Assembly: GCF_000413055.1 (NCBI RefSeq)
Contig: NZ_KE332518.1
Location: forward strand, 141,490 to 205,489
Origin: Treponema maltophilum ATCC 51939
GTDB lineage: Bacteria; Spirochaetota; Spirochaetia; Treponematales; Treponemataceae
Reading direction: 5' to 3'
Length of the DNA: 64,000 bases
The first letter of the stretch is position 1, and each line of letters starts with the position of its first letter. The notes under the pieces are model-generated. The model did not search any database. It was not told the DNA's origin and saw nothing but the letters and a program-made list of their open reading frames with translations. This document shows positions 33,215 through 41,862 of the stretch, piece after piece. Both the position numbers and the translations under genes were made by a program.

Positions 33215-33242
33215 ACTATAATGTATTGCAGCCGGCGGTCAA
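33215..33242 (-). promoter_or_regulatory. Promoter of the sugar ABC operon
   Basis: Minus strand: TTGACC (33237-33242), 16-bp spacer, TATAGT (33215-33220), giving a leader of roughly 50 nt with AGGAGG before the start codon. No operator palindrome is obvious. Confidence 0.6.
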
Positions 33243-33255
33243 GTATTTTTCAACT

Positions 33256-35016
33256 TCACCGTTCCATTTTGCGGTAAATTGTTTTATGGGGACGGTCGGC
33301 ATCGGCGCCCAATTCTTTGCGGCGCTGTTCGGCATAGTCGCTCCATGTGCCTTCGAACCAGCGCACGGTGCTGTTGTTTTCAAAAGCTAAAATGTGCGTG
33401 CATATTCTGTCCAAAAACCAGCGGTCGTGGCTGATTATGAGCGCGCAGCCGGCAAACCGTTCTATGGCCTCCTCAAGTGCGCGCATGGTCGCAACATCCA
33501 AATCGTTTGTCGGTTCGTCCAAGAGCAAAACGTTTGCGGCGGTTTTTATCATCATGCCCAAATTGAGCCGGTTGCGCTCCCCGCCTGAAAGCACGCCGAC
33601 TTTTTTTTGCTGGTCGGCGCCGCTGAAGTTGAACCACGAGCAATAGGCCCGGCTGTTTACTTCGCGGAGCGCCCCGTTTACGGCTCTCCCGTCTTTATCG
33701 ACCGCGCCGAGCTTTATGATGTCGAGACCGCCTGAAAGCTGTTCCCATACGGTTTTATTCGGGTCCAAGCCGCTTCGCATTTGATCGGCGTAAGCGATTT
33801 TTACGGTTTCTCCGATGCGGATTGTTCCGCTGTCGGGCTTTTCGCCGTTTTTCGAATTCGAGCCGCTCGGAGATCCGCAGCCGGCCGCTTCGACAATCAT
33901 TTTGAACAGGGTTGTTTTTCCCGCACCGTTCGGTCCTACAATACCGACGACGGCTCCCGGCGGCACCGTAAAGTTTACGTTTTCAAACAAAAGTTTATCG
34001 CCGAATGATTTGGTAAGATTTTGCGCTTCAATAACGACATTGCCCAAGCGCGGTCCTGCCGGAATCGAAATAACGCTGTCTTTTACCGGCGTTTTATTTT
34101 CGGCCGCCAAAAGCTGCTCGTATTTTGCAATATGCTCTTTATGCTTTGCCTGCCGGCCTTTCGGACTCATGCGGATCCATTCGAGTTCCCGTGCCAACGC
34201 TTTTTTGCGTTCGTTTTCACCCTTTTCTTCAAGAGCGAGCCGCGCCTGTTTTTGCTCGAGCCAGCCCGAATAGTTGCCCTTGTACGGATAACCTTCGCCG
34301 CGGTCGAGTTCCAATATCCAGCCCGCAACGTTATCCAAAAAATAGCGGTCGTGGGTAACGGCGATAACCGTTCCTTCGTATTGCTGCAAGTGCCGCTCGA
34401 GCCACGCGACCGTTTCGGCATCCAAATGGTTTGTCGGCTCGTCCAAAAGCAAAATATCGGGCTTTTGCAACAAAAGCCTGCACAGGGCGACGCGCCTTTT
34501 TTCTCCGCCGGAAAGTACGCCGATTTTCATATCGGACGGCGGGCAGCGCAAAGCGTCCATAGCCAATTCAAGGCGGGAATCGAGGTTCCATGCGTCCAGC
34601 GCGTCGAGTTTTTCCTGAACGGCGGCTTGTTTTTCGCACAATTTGTCGATATCCGCATCGCTTTCGCCGAAAGCTTCGTTTATAGCGTCGAATTCGGCCA
34701 ATAAATCCGTTACTTCCTTAACGCCTTCTTCGACGATTTCTTTTACCGTTTTATTGTCGTCGAGCACGGGTTCCTGCGGCAAATAGCCTATCGTGTAGCC
34801 CGGCGATACCGATGTTTCGCCCGTAAATTCGGTATCGACGCCTGCAAGAATTTTGAACAAACTCGACTTACCCGATCCGTTTGCACCGATAACGCCGATT
34901 TTGGCACCGTAATAATAGGAGATGCTTATGTCTTTGAGCACCGTTTTTGTTCCGTATGAACGCGATACGCGATCCATGGAATAAATGATTTTTTTATCGT
35001 CAACCGTTTTTGCCAT
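33256..35016 (-). CDS. ettA: ABC-F protein EttA (energy-dependent translational throttle)
   Basis: A 586-aa soluble protein with two ABC ATPase domains and no membrane part. Walker A: GANGSGKSS and GPNGAGKTT; signatures: LSGGEKRRVAL and LSGGERNRLNLG; Walker B: LLLDEPTNHLD and LLLDEPTNDLD. The inter-domain arm (KALARELEWIRMSPKGRQAK) fits EttA, which binds the ribosomal E site and gates elongation by ATP level. A short hydrophilic insertion (CGSPSGSNSKNGEKPDS) follows the second Walker A. The start lies six bases after a -10 box. Confidence 0.92.
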   Translation of the reverse strand: MAKTVDDKKIIYSMDRVSRSYGTKTVLKDISISYYYGAKIGVIGANGSGKSSLFKILAGVDTEFTGETSVSPGYTIGYLPQEPVLDDNKTVKEIVEEGVKEVTDLLAEFDAINEAFGESDADIDKLCEKQAAVQEKLDALDAWNLDSRLELAMDALRCPPSDMKIGVLSGGEKRRVALCRLLLQKPDILLLDEPTNHLDAETVAWLERHLQQYEGTVIAVTHDRYFLDNVAGWILELDRGEGYPYKGNYSGWLEQKQARLALEEKGENERKKALARELEWIRMSPKGRQAKHKEHIAKYEQLLAAENKTPVKDSVISIPAGPRLGNVVIEAQNLTKSFGDKLLFENVNFTVPPGAVVGIVGPNGAGKTTLFKMIVEAAGCGSPSGSNSKNGEKPDSGTIRIGETVKIAYADQMRSGLDPNKTVWEQLSGGLDIIKLGAVDKDGRAVNGALREVNSRAYCSWFNFSGADQQKKVGVLSGGERNRLNLGMMIKTAANVLLLDEPTNDLDVATMRALEEAIERFAGCALIISHDRWFLDRICTHILAFENNSTVRWFEGTWSDYAEQRRKELGADADRPHKTIYRKMER

Positions 35017-35022
35017 GCGCTC

Positions 35023-35051
35023 ATCATATCAAAAAAACGCTCGGCCTGCAA
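35023..35051 (-). promoter_or_regulatory. Promoter of ettA (leaderless type)
   Basis: Minus strand: TTGCAG (35046-35051), 17-bp spacer, TATGAT (35023-35028), six bases, ATG at 35016. Confidence 0.58.
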
Positions 35052-35086
35052 TCGGGGAATTTGTACAGGAACAGGGCGGCTGCAAT

Positions 35087-35115
35087 TTGCCGCAAGTCGG
35101 TGCCTGTGCTATACT
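35087..35115 (+). promoter_or_regulatory. Promoter of arfB (leaderless type)
   Basis: TTGCCG (35087-35092), 17-bp spacer, TATACT (35110-35115), six bases, ATG at 35122. It is back-to-back with the ettA promoter. Confidence 0.58.
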
Positions 35116-35121
35116 CACGCC

Positions 35122-35532
35122 ATGAACAAACAGGAATTGCGCGACAGCATTGCCGTTTACACCGTGATGACTTTTGCCCGCTCAAGCGGGGCGGGCGGTC
35201 AAAACGTAAATAAAGTCAATACGAAAGTGCATGCGGCAATTGAACTCGGCGACTTAAAAGGACTTTCAGATACCGAGCGGAAGCTGGTTATGCAGCGCCT
35301 TGCAAAAAGCATACGAGGCGGTGTTTTTGCCGTCGATGTGCAGGACGAGCGCTTTCAGGAACGCAATAAAAAAATCGCGCTTATGCGCATTGAAGAAAAA
35401 ATCACTACGGCGGCGCGCGCCGTAAAAAAACGGAAACCGACGCAGCCCACAAAGGCTTCCCGTGAACGGCGAATCAAAGTAAAAAAGCTGCGCTCGGAAA
35501 TCAAAAAAAATCGGGGAAAAGTGAAAGTTTAG
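35122..35532 (+). CDS. arfB: Alternative ribosome-rescue factor ArfB (YaeJ family)
   Basis: A 136-aa peptidyl-tRNA hydrolase that rescues ribosomes stalled without a stop codon. The catalytic GGQ is at residues 25-27 (SGAGGQNVNKV). The codon-recognition domain of true release factors is absent, and the C-terminus is a basic tail (RRIKVKKLRSEIKKNRGK) that enters the empty mRNA channel. Its stop codon is the first triplet of a 31-bp direct repeat. Confidence 0.92.
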   Translation: MNKQELRDSIAVYTVMTFARSSGAGGQNVNKVNTKVHAAIELGDLKGLSDTERKLVMQRLAKSIRGGVFAVDVQDERFQERNKKIALMRIEEKITTAARAVKKRKPTQPTKASRERRIKVKKLRSEIKKNRGKVKV

Positions 35533-35560
35533 TTCTATTTTGTTACGTTGTGCAGCCATT
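35530..35560. repeat. 31-bp direct repeat, left copy
   Basis: Identical over 31 bases to 36408-36438 (begins TAGTTCTATT, ends GTGCAGCCATT). It duplicates the last codons of the MATE gene and flanks the rpn gene. Confidence 0.85.
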
Positions 35561-35609
35561 GTCTTATTTTTGTACTGTCCGCGTCTATAATAAAGGGTGG
35601 AGGTACACT

Positions 35610-36410
35610 ATGGCAAAAAGCTTTGATGACTTAACCATCGCCGATGACTTTATGTTTTGTAAAGTCATGCAGAACGAAGGCATTTGCAAAGAGTTCCTTG
35701 AAATGGTCTTATCCGATAAAATCGGGAAAATCGCCTACCTGTCGCCGCAAAACAGTGTTGCAACCGGTATCGAAGCAAAATCGGTGCGTCTTGATGTGTT
35801 TGTAAAAGACGAAGCCGGCAAGTCCTATGATATAGAAATGCAGGTAAGCAACGAACACAATCTTCCGAAACGTATGCGTTATTATCAGGCGGCAATCGAC
35901 ATTGCATTCTTGGACAAGGGTGTGCATTACAAAGCATTAAACGACAGCTACATTATCTTTGTGTGCGTGTTCGATGCAATCGGAAAGAATAAACCGATTT
36001 ATACATTTGAAAATATTTGTCTTGAAGACCGGCACACACCCTTACGCGACGGGACAAAAAAGGTTATAATAAATGCGGAAGCTTTCAGCAAAGCAACCGA
36101 TAAAGAACTGAAAGGCTTTTTGGAATATGTCAAAATCGGAACGGTGAATACGAAGTATACCGGGAGGATAGAAACGATGATACAGGCAGTAAAGAATAAC
36201 GAACAGGCGCGACAGGAATACCGCTTTATGTCGGGGTTTGAAATGGATGCTCGGGAAGAAGGCCGAAGCGAAGGTATTGCACAAGGGTTTTCCGACGGTT
36301 CGCGCCAAAAAGCGTTAGAGGATGCAGGCAACTTAAAACGACTCGGCGTTTCCATTGAAATTATCGCGCAAGCTACCGGCCTCAGTAAAAAAGAAGTGGA
36401 AAACTTATAG
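35610..36410 (+). CDS. Rpn-family recombination-promoting nuclease / PD-(D/E)XK protein
   Basis: A 266-aa protein of the Rpn/YhgA-like family (historically called putative transposase). The PD-(D/E)XK core is visible: D62 in VRLDVFVKD and E76-x-Q78 in YDIEMQVS. A middle ATP-independent domain and a C-terminal helical tail with REEGRSEGIAQGFSDG follow. Rpn proteins promote RecA-independent recombination or act in phage defence. The start has GGAGG upstream; TATAAT (35588-35593) may be its -10. It lies exactly between 31-bp direct repeats, as if inserted. Confidence 0.87.
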   Translation: MAKSFDDLTIADDFMFCKVMQNEGICKEFLEMVLSDKIGKIAYLSPQNSVATGIEAKSVRLDVFVKDEAGKSYDIEMQVSNEHNLPKRMRYYQAAIDIAFLDKGVHYKALNDSYIIFVCVFDAIGKNKPIYTFENICLEDRHTPLRDGTKKVIINAEAFSKATDKELKGFLEYVKIGTVNTKYTGRIETMIQAVKNNEQARQEYRFMSGFEMDAREEGRSEGIAQGFSDGSRQKALEDAGNLKRLGVSIEIIAQATGLSKKEVENL

Positions 36411-36438
36411 TTCTATTTTGTTACGTTGTGCAGCCATT
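36408..36438. repeat. 31-bp direct repeat, right copy
   Basis: Identical to 35530-35560. It starts at the rpn stop codon and runs through the last eight codons of the convergent MATE gene, which is the functional, presumably ancestral, copy. Confidence 0.85.
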
Positions 36439-37780
36439 TGCCGTTGCGTACGCGGAGGAGTCCGGCGCCGACTTTTAAAAACTGTTCGATTTGCAGGCAC
36501 ATGTATATGAGGTACGGCGGTGCGTGCAGCGCAAAGGCCGCGGCTGCGGCCGACGGAATTGCAACAAACCACATCCATACGCTGTCGTTAAACGCGGCAT
36601 ACACGGTATCGCCTCCCGACCGGCACAATCCCACAATAAAAAACATATTGAATGCGTTTATCGGGTACATACACATGAGGATCCGCAGCATGATCTGCGC
36701 TTGCGTTATAATGTGTGATTCGACATTAAACAAAGCGGGAAGCGCAAGCGAAAGCGGGAACAGCAGCGATCCTATAAAAACCGCCAAAGCGGGCATAAAC
36801 CATGCGCATCGGTTCGCGTATTGCCGCGCTTCGCGTTCGGCTCCTTCGCCTATTTTTTTGCCGATGATTATTCCCGCACCGTTTCCGACCCCGATAAAAA
36901 ACACCCACGTGAGCTGAGAAATCGTTCCCGTTATATTGAATGCGGCGATTGCATCGGTGCCCGCGTGCGAAAAAATCGCGTTTTCTGTCGTAATGCCGAT
37001 GCTCCACAGTGTTTCGTTTATAATGACGGGAAGGGCGATCCTCACAAAGCGCGCAAGAAAATCGCTTGTAAACGAAAAAAGCTGGAAAAAATTCCCGCAT
37101 GCTTCGTATTGCATTCGGTATGCCCAACCGACCGTGATGACCAGTTCGACAAAGCGGGAAAGCACCGTCGCGATTGCGGCGCCTTTTACGCCCATTGCGG
37201 GAATGACCAAGACCGTGCCGAAAAACGGAATGCTTGCGCCGAAGATAAACAGATAATTAAAAAGAGCGTTCACGCAAATAGACACGGCGGTACTCACCGT
37301 CGGCAGTTTTACGTGCTCGGTTGCGCGGAAAGTAAGCTGAAACGCAAAACTGACGGCAAGCATCGGATAACTCGGCGCGACAAAGCGCAGGTATTGGCCG
37401 CCCAGTTCTATAACGCGCGCGTCCGAAGAATACAGCCCGATAAGCTCGCGCGGAAAAAACAGCGCGGCGCTCATAAAAATAAGGGAAAGTACGACGGAAA
37501 GCGTAAGCGTAATTCCGAGCGTGCGCCGTATGCCCGCAATGTCTTTTTTGCCCCAAAATTGCGCGACGAAAATCGCGCCGCCGCTCGAAATGCCGAACAG
37601 TATCATATTCAGAATAAAAAAGATTTGATTGCCCAATCCCGCCGCGGCGATTTCGGTTGCTCCGAGTCGGCCGACCATTATCGTGTCGAGCATGTTGACG
37701 AATGTTTGGAGAAAGTTTTGCAAAATAATCGGAACCGCAATCGCAAAAAGCGTGTTGAAAAATCCCGGCAGTGATGCCAT
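36413..37780 (-). CDS. MATE-family multidrug/sodium efflux protein
   Basis: A 455-aa inner-membrane protein with 12 predicted helices. Family patterns include IVLQNFLQTFVNMLDTIMVG near the N-terminus and LPVIINETLWSIGITTENAI in the second half. MATE proteins export cationic compounds using Na+ or H+ gradients; the substrate is unknown. The start at 37780 (MASLPGFF) has GAGG eight bases upstream; a longer start at 37807 overlaps the divergent promoter. The 3' end is duplicated at 35530-35560. Confidence 0.92.
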   Translation of the reverse strand: MASLPGFFNTLFAIAVPIILQNFLQTFVNMLDTIMVGRLGATEIAAAGLGNQIFFILNMILFGISSGGAIFVAQFWGKKDIAGIRRTLGITLTLSVVLSLIFMSAALFFPRELIGLYSSDARVIELGGQYLRFVAPSYPMLAVSFAFQLTFRATEHVKLPTVSTAVSICVNALFNYLFIFGASIPFFGTVLVIPAMGVKGAAIATVLSRFVELVITVGWAYRMQYEACGNFFQLFSFTSDFLARFVRIALPVIINETLWSIGITTENAIFSHAGTDAIAAFNITGTISQLTWVFFIGVGNGAGIIIGKKIGEGAEREARQYANRCAWFMPALAVFIGSLLFPLSLALPALFNVESHIITQAQIMLRILMCMYPINAFNMFFIVGLCRSGGDTVYAAFNDSVWMWFVAIPSAAAAAFALHAPPYLIYMCLQIEQFLKVGAGLLRVRNGKWLHNVTK

Positions 37781-37782
37781 AG

Positions 37783-37812
37783 TTGAACCTCGTGCGCAGT
37801 ATATCATATAAT
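37783..37812 (+). promoter_or_regulatory. Promoter of the M15 peptidase operon (leaderless type)
   Basis: TTGAAC (37783-37788), 18-bp spacer, TATAAT (37807-37812), then seven bases to the ATG at 37820. An ATG at 37811 overlaps the -10 and cannot be the start of this transcript. Confidence 0.5.
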
Positions 37813-37819
37813 GAATAAA

Positions 37820-38767
37820 ATGTTTACCGAAAAGAAAGCGCTTTGCCGCCTTTGCGGTTTGTGCGCGCCGATTGTGCCGGCCTTGTTTTTGTGCTTTGCG
37901 GTAACCCTTGCCGCGCTTCCCTTCGAATCCCGCGCCGAACCCGGCGAGCTTGCCTTTTTGCGTAGCGCGTATCCCGATTTAGCGTTCAACTGTGTGTACG
38001 ATGATGAACAAAAGGATTTTAAAATTGAAGTTGCGCGCAAAGCCTCCGGCAGCGGCGGTACGCGGCACAAGGCCGTTTTTTATTGGGCCGGCGGTAAAAT
38101 GCTTCCGCCCGAAAAACTCGGCGATAAGGAATCCTATTGGAACCTTATGTATGCGTATGCGAAAGATATTCCCGATCCTGCACGGTTTTCGCAGGAAGAC
38201 ATACGGCGCTTGCGCAATTTTTCTTCGGCCGAAAACCGTTTGCGCCAAGCGGGCGTGTCGCTTGACTTTTTTGACGCCGTGTATGACAGCGCAACGCGCC
38301 GATCGACTGAAACTCATATCAAGCGCGTATCCTTTCTCGGCAAATACACGAATGCGCACGAATGGATTTTCGCACCGCTTGCGCGCGTCGAAGCGAAGAT
38401 CGGCAAACTTGCAAAAACCGACGCCGAAGTAAAGGATTTTGTCGACAATGTATCGCGCGGCGACGGCTACAACTGGCGCGAAATTGCGGACAGGGCATCG
38501 CGTTCCTTCCACAGCTACGGCATTGCGATCGATATTCTTCCGCGCGGCTGGGGACAAAAAAATATTTATTGGGCATGGCGGCGCGACATCGATCCCGACG
38601 GCTGGATGACGCTCCCGCTCGATAAGCGCTGGATGCCTCCGCTTAAAGTCATTCAAGCTTTTGAATCGGAAGGATTTATTTGGGGCGGCAAGTGGCCCAT
38701 TTGGGATAATATGCATTTTGAATATCGTCCCGAATTGATTGAATACACAAGGAGGATGTCGGAATGA
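37820..38767 (+). CDS. M15-family D-alanyl-D-alanine carboxypeptidase-like protein
   Basis: A 315-aa exported zinc peptidase. A signal peptide (about residues 1-37, ending ESRAEP) precedes the M15 domain. Zinc and catalytic residues lie in SFHSYGIAIDIL (S-x-H-x6-D) and EGFIWGGKW..MHFEYRP. M15 enzymes of the VanY/DdcY type cut D-Ala-D-Ala or cross-links in peptidoglycan. Its stop overlaps the kinase start by four bases, which is odd company for a wall enzyme. Confidence 0.85.
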   Translation: MFTEKKALCRLCGLCAPIVPALFLCFAVTLAALPFESRAEPGELAFLRSAYPDLAFNCVYDDEQKDFKIEVARKASGSGGTRHKAVFYWAGGKMLPPEKLGDKESYWNLMYAYAKDIPDPARFSQEDIRRLRNFSSAENRLRQAGVSLDFFDAVYDSATRRSTETHIKRVSFLGKYTNAHEWIFAPLARVEAKIGKLAKTDAEVKDFVDNVSRGDGYNWREIADRASRSFHSYGIAIDILPRGWGQKNIYWAWRRDIDPDGWMTLPLDKRWMPPLKVIQAFESEGFIWGGKWPIWDNMHFEYRPELIEYTRRMSE

Positions 38768-40305
38768 ATGAGCAAAAAAAGTATTATCTGGGATTGGATA
38801 ACGGCGGGACGACAACCAAAGCGGCTCTGTTTACTCCCGACGGAAAAGAAGTCGCCGTTGCGCGTGTCGATACCGCATCGATTACCGTTCAAAGCGATTT
38901 TGCCGAACGCGACATGGAAGAAATGTGGCGGGCGAATTGCGCCGTCATTCGGCACGTGCTTGCAAAAAGCGGCGTACAAAATACGGACATCGCCGGTGTC
39001 GGAATATGCGGGCACGGCAAGGGCTTGTATTTGTGGGGAAAAAACGGCAAGCCGGTACGCAAGGGTATTCTTTCTTCCGACAACCGCGCTTACGAATATT
39101 CGGCGCGCTGGCAAAAAGACGGTACGGAGCAAAAAGCGTTTGAGCTGTCGTGTCAGCACGTTTTGGCTTGTCAGCCTGTTGCGCTGCTTGTATGGCTTCG
39201 CGACCACGAAAGCGATTCATACGCCGATATTCAATGGGTGTTCGAATGTAAAGATTATGTGCGTTTCAGAATGACCGGCAAGGCATGCGCCGAACTGACC
39301 GATTATTCGGGAAGCGGCTTGATAAACCTGCACACGAACTCTTACGATCCCGCATTGTTAAAGCTGTTCGGTATCGAAGCCGTTGCAGACAAACTGCCGC
39401 CGCTTTGCCGTTCTTCCGACGTATGCGGCGTTGTAACCGAAGAAGCCGCAAAGGAATGCGGCCTTGCCGCGGGAACGCCCGTTATCGGCGGCATGTTCGA
39501 CATCGATTCGTGCGCTTTGGCCGCCGGCGTTGTCGACGAAACAAAACTGATTGTCGTTGCCGGAACCTGGTCGATAAACGGTTACATCGCCGCCGACCCC
39601 GTAACGGACGGTTCCGTTCGCATGAACAGCCTTTTTTGCATTCCCGGCCGCTATTTTATCGAAGAATCGAGCGCAACCTCGGCGGGAAATCTGACGTGGG
39701 TCGTGCAGGAACTGTTTCCCGAATTGATTGAAAAAGCCGAACGGAACAACGAAAACGTGTACAAGCGCCTGGACGAAACCGTCGCTTCCGTTTTGCCTTA
39801 CGAACACCTTCCCCTGTATTTACCCTTTGTGATGGGAAGCAATGCCCACCCGAACGCCAAAGCCTGTTTTTTAGGAATTTCGGCATCTCATAAGCGCGCC
39901 CACGTGCTGCGCAGCGTCTACGAAGGCATTGTCTTTTGCCACCGCGTGCATATCGACCGGCTGGCTGTCGGCGCGCAAAAGCCCTTTTCCGTCGTCCGCT
40001 TAACCGGCGGGGCCGCAAACAGCCCGTTGTGGGCGCAAATGTTTGCCGACATTTTAGGCTTGCCTGTGGAAATTACCGATGCGCACGAAGCGGGCGCACT
40101 GGGCTGCGCAATGGCGGTATCGGCGGCGGCGGGCGACAGTCCTTCGCTTGCCGCAGCGTCCGAAAAAATGTGCCGTATTGTCGCGCGCTTTGAACCCGAC
40201 GTGCGCAACAAAAACGCGTATGATGCGCGCTATGCGCTGTACAAAAAAGCCGCGGAATTTTTGAATCCGCTCTGGGACGATTTTCAAAAGACCGCGGCCC
40301 GCTGA
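38764..40305 (+). CDS. lyxK: FGGY-family carbohydrate kinase (L-xylulokinase-like)
   Basis: A 513-aa sugar kinase with the ribokinase-independent FGGY fold. The ATP-phosphate motif is GLDNGGTTTKAALF at the N-terminus, the sugar-binding Asp is in GGMFDIDSC, and the adenosine motif is RLTGGAANSPLWAQMFAD. It most resembles LyxK-type L-xylulose / 3-keto-L-gulonate kinases, but the substrate is not provable here and no pathway partner is adjacent. AGGAGG precedes the start. A weak hairpin (AAACC/GGTTT near 40312) with T-rich 3' side follows. Confidence 0.85.
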   Translation: MNEQKKYYLGLDNGGTTTKAALFTPDGKEVAVARVDTASITVQSDFAERDMEEMWRANCAVIRHVLAKSGVQNTDIAGVGICGHGKGLYLWGKNGKPVRKGILSSDNRAYEYSARWQKDGTEQKAFELSCQHVLACQPVALLVWLRDHESDSYADIQWVFECKDYVRFRMTGKACAELTDYSGSGLINLHTNSYDPALLKLFGIEAVADKLPPLCRSSDVCGVVTEEAAKECGLAAGTPVIGGMFDIDSCALAAGVVDETKLIVVAGTWSINGYIAADPVTDGSVRMNSLFCIPGRYFIEESSATSAGNLTWVVQELFPELIEKAERNNENVYKRLDETVASVLPYEHLPLYLPFVMGSNAHPNAKACFLGISASHKRAHVLRSVYEGIVFCHRVHIDRLAVGAQKPFSVVRLTGGAANSPLWAQMFADILGLPVEITDAHEAGALGCAMAVSAAAGDSPSLAAASEKMCRIVARFEPDVRNKNAYDARYALYKKAAEFLNPLWDDFQKTAAR

Positions 40306-40326
40306 AAGCGTAAACCGAAAGTGGTT

Positions 40327-40947
40327 TTATTTTTGCGTTACGGTGATTTTTTCGACGATGTTTTTTGCCGTCGTCAGCTTTGAAACGTCTTCGTAAATCT
40401 TTCCGTCGGCACCGTTTTCCGAACCCGTTCCGGCAAGCGAAAGCGTTATTTCTCCGTTCGATGCCTCGCCTGCCGGAATTTTTGCTTCATACACGACGGA
40501 CGGTTGACCGTTTACGCCCGAGTTTTTCTTTGTGTAAAAATCGTTGTAATCGAAGCTCGTGTTGAATTCGGCTTTGATTACATATTCGGCGTCGCCGATT
40601 TGTGCGGTGAATACGATGCCGCTCTTCGGCGTTGCCGACGTTACCGCATCCACCTCTGTGCTGATCGGCGCATTTTTTACGCTGCCGTAATTTGCCGCAT
40701 GATACCATACCGGAAGCGATTCCGGTCTTCCTTCTTTAGGACCGAAAATCCAATTTCGTTTGCTTGAGCGCTGTGTTATGTACAGCGTGCGCACGTAATT
40801 GCCGTCGGCATCTTCAAGCCATACGGCGCACTGCGGGTCCATTTTCGCTTTCCAGTTTTTTCCCGCGCCGATAGCGACCGTAACTTCTTTTGCAAAAAGC
40901 GCCGACGTTGCCGATAAAATCATAAATACGGCAAATGCTCTTTTCAT
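40327..40947 (-). CDS. DUF2271 periplasmic protein
   Basis: A 206-aa exported protein. The signal peptide is MKRAFAVFMILSATSALFA and is followed by the DUF2271 pattern: QCAVWLEDADGNYVRTLYIT, PVWYHAA and a C-terminal beta domain. The family is periplasmic and often occurs with flavin- or metal-linked genes; its role is unknown. GGAGG lies six bases before the start, and the start overlaps the tetR stop (ATGA), so the two genes form one regulated unit. Confidence 0.8.
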   Translation of the reverse strand: MKRAFAVFMILSATSALFAKEVTVAIGAGKNWKAKMDPQCAVWLEDADGNYVRTLYITQRSSKRNWIFGPKEGRPESLPVWYHAANYGSVKNAPISTEVDAVTSATPKSGIVFTAQIGDAEYVIKAEFNTSFDYNDFYTKKNSGVNGQPSVVYEAKIPAGEASNGEITLSLAGTGSENGADGKIYEDVSKLTTAKNIVEKITVTQK

Positions 40948-41546
40948 TTTGTACCTCCGAAGATTGCATTCATCCATAGCGAAATAAAACGGTTCGTATA
41001 CGCGATCCCGTTGTCCCAATATTTTTTATCGCATTTTTTAAGAAAAACCGATTCAACGCAGCCCCACAGCCCCGACACGAGAATGTCGACGTCGAGCTGC
41101 GGGTTTGCCGAGCGGGCGTTTCCGTTTTGTATGCACGCTCTCAAAAGTTCCGCTCCCGTTTTATTGCACACAAAATAGGACTCGATAAATTCATCGTCGG
41201 CATCGGAAACGGTTCGGATCCCTTGCATAACAAGCTGCGCGCGCCGCGGGTTTTCGAAGCACCAATCGCGGAACATATCTATGGCGGCCCTCAGTTTCTT
41301 TTTATCCGCGTGCAAAGCGTGTACGGCTTTAAGTATCCTTTCGTTCAATTCCCGCAAACAATCGAGGCTGATTTCCTGAAAAAGACTGTCTTTGTCCTTG
41401 TAGTAGTGGTAAATGTTCGCCGCCGTAATGCGGCAGTTTGCGGCGATGTCGCGCATGGCAATCGCATCGGGATTTTTTGTCATAAGCAGTTCAAGCGTCT
41501 TTGTCTTTATCGTCGCCGTGATTTCCGTATTCGCCCTTCTCATACT
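40944..41546 (-). CDS. TetR-family transcriptional repressor
   Basis: A 200-aa regulator. The N-terminal helix-turn-helix is IAANCRITAANIYHYYKDKD, preceded by the family's LELLMTKNPDAIAMRD helix. The C-terminal ligand domain (about 50-200) is not assignable. It likely controls itself and the downstream DUF2271 gene through a palindrome over its own -10 region. The start at 41546 has AGAGGG six bases upstream. Confidence 0.9.
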   Translation of the reverse strand, partial: SMRRANTEITATIKTKTLELLMTKNPDAIAMRDIAANCRITAANIYHYYKDKDSLFQEISLDCLRELNERILKAVHALHADKKKLRAAIDMFRDWCFENPRRAQLVMQGIRTVSDADDEFIESYFVCNKTGAELLRACIQNGNARSANPQLDVDILVSGLWGCVESVFLKKCDKKYWDNGIAYTNRFISLWMNAIFGGTK

Positions 41547-41588
41547 CGCCCTCTTTTGCTTTTTGCCGCATTTTATTGAACGGTGATA

Positions 41589-41616
41589 ATTTAACAATGT
41601 TTAATAATAAAGTCAA
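41589..41616 (-). promoter_or_regulatory. tetR promoter with overlapping operator palindrome
   Basis: On the minus strand TTGACT (41611-41616) is 17 bp from TAAATT (41588-41593). The near-palindrome ATTTAACA-A-TGTTTAAT (41589-41605, one mismatch) covers the -10 and spacer, the expected place for an autorepressor site. Confidence 0.55.
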
Positions 41617-41862
41617 GTTCTCTCCGTTTTTTTTCTTTGTGGCGAATTTCGGTGCTTTTTTTTATGGGCCTGTCCGCCCCGAGGTACTTGCGCTCCGAGT
41701 AAATTCGGCATATTATGTAAGGATGAATGACGGTTTTTGCCGATTGTTTTATTGATAAAATATATGCTTAAAACGAGGCTGTGCCCGCTGCGCCGCGGCA
41801 ATATCCGTATGCGGTGAGGTCTTGCCGACTGTCGGCGCGGTTATTTTGAGGAGGATTTTCCC

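Noticed and set aside
36821-37774. 317-codon open frame antisense to the MATE gene
   Set aside because: Basic, repetitive composition with no family resemblance; a by-product of codon bias in the real gene.
41763-41850. GC-rich stretch before a2m resembling the left half of repeat element B (GAGG..TCGGCGCGGTT)
   Set aside because: It lacks the TTGAGC/GCTCAA motifs and any complementary arm, so it cannot be counted as a copy.
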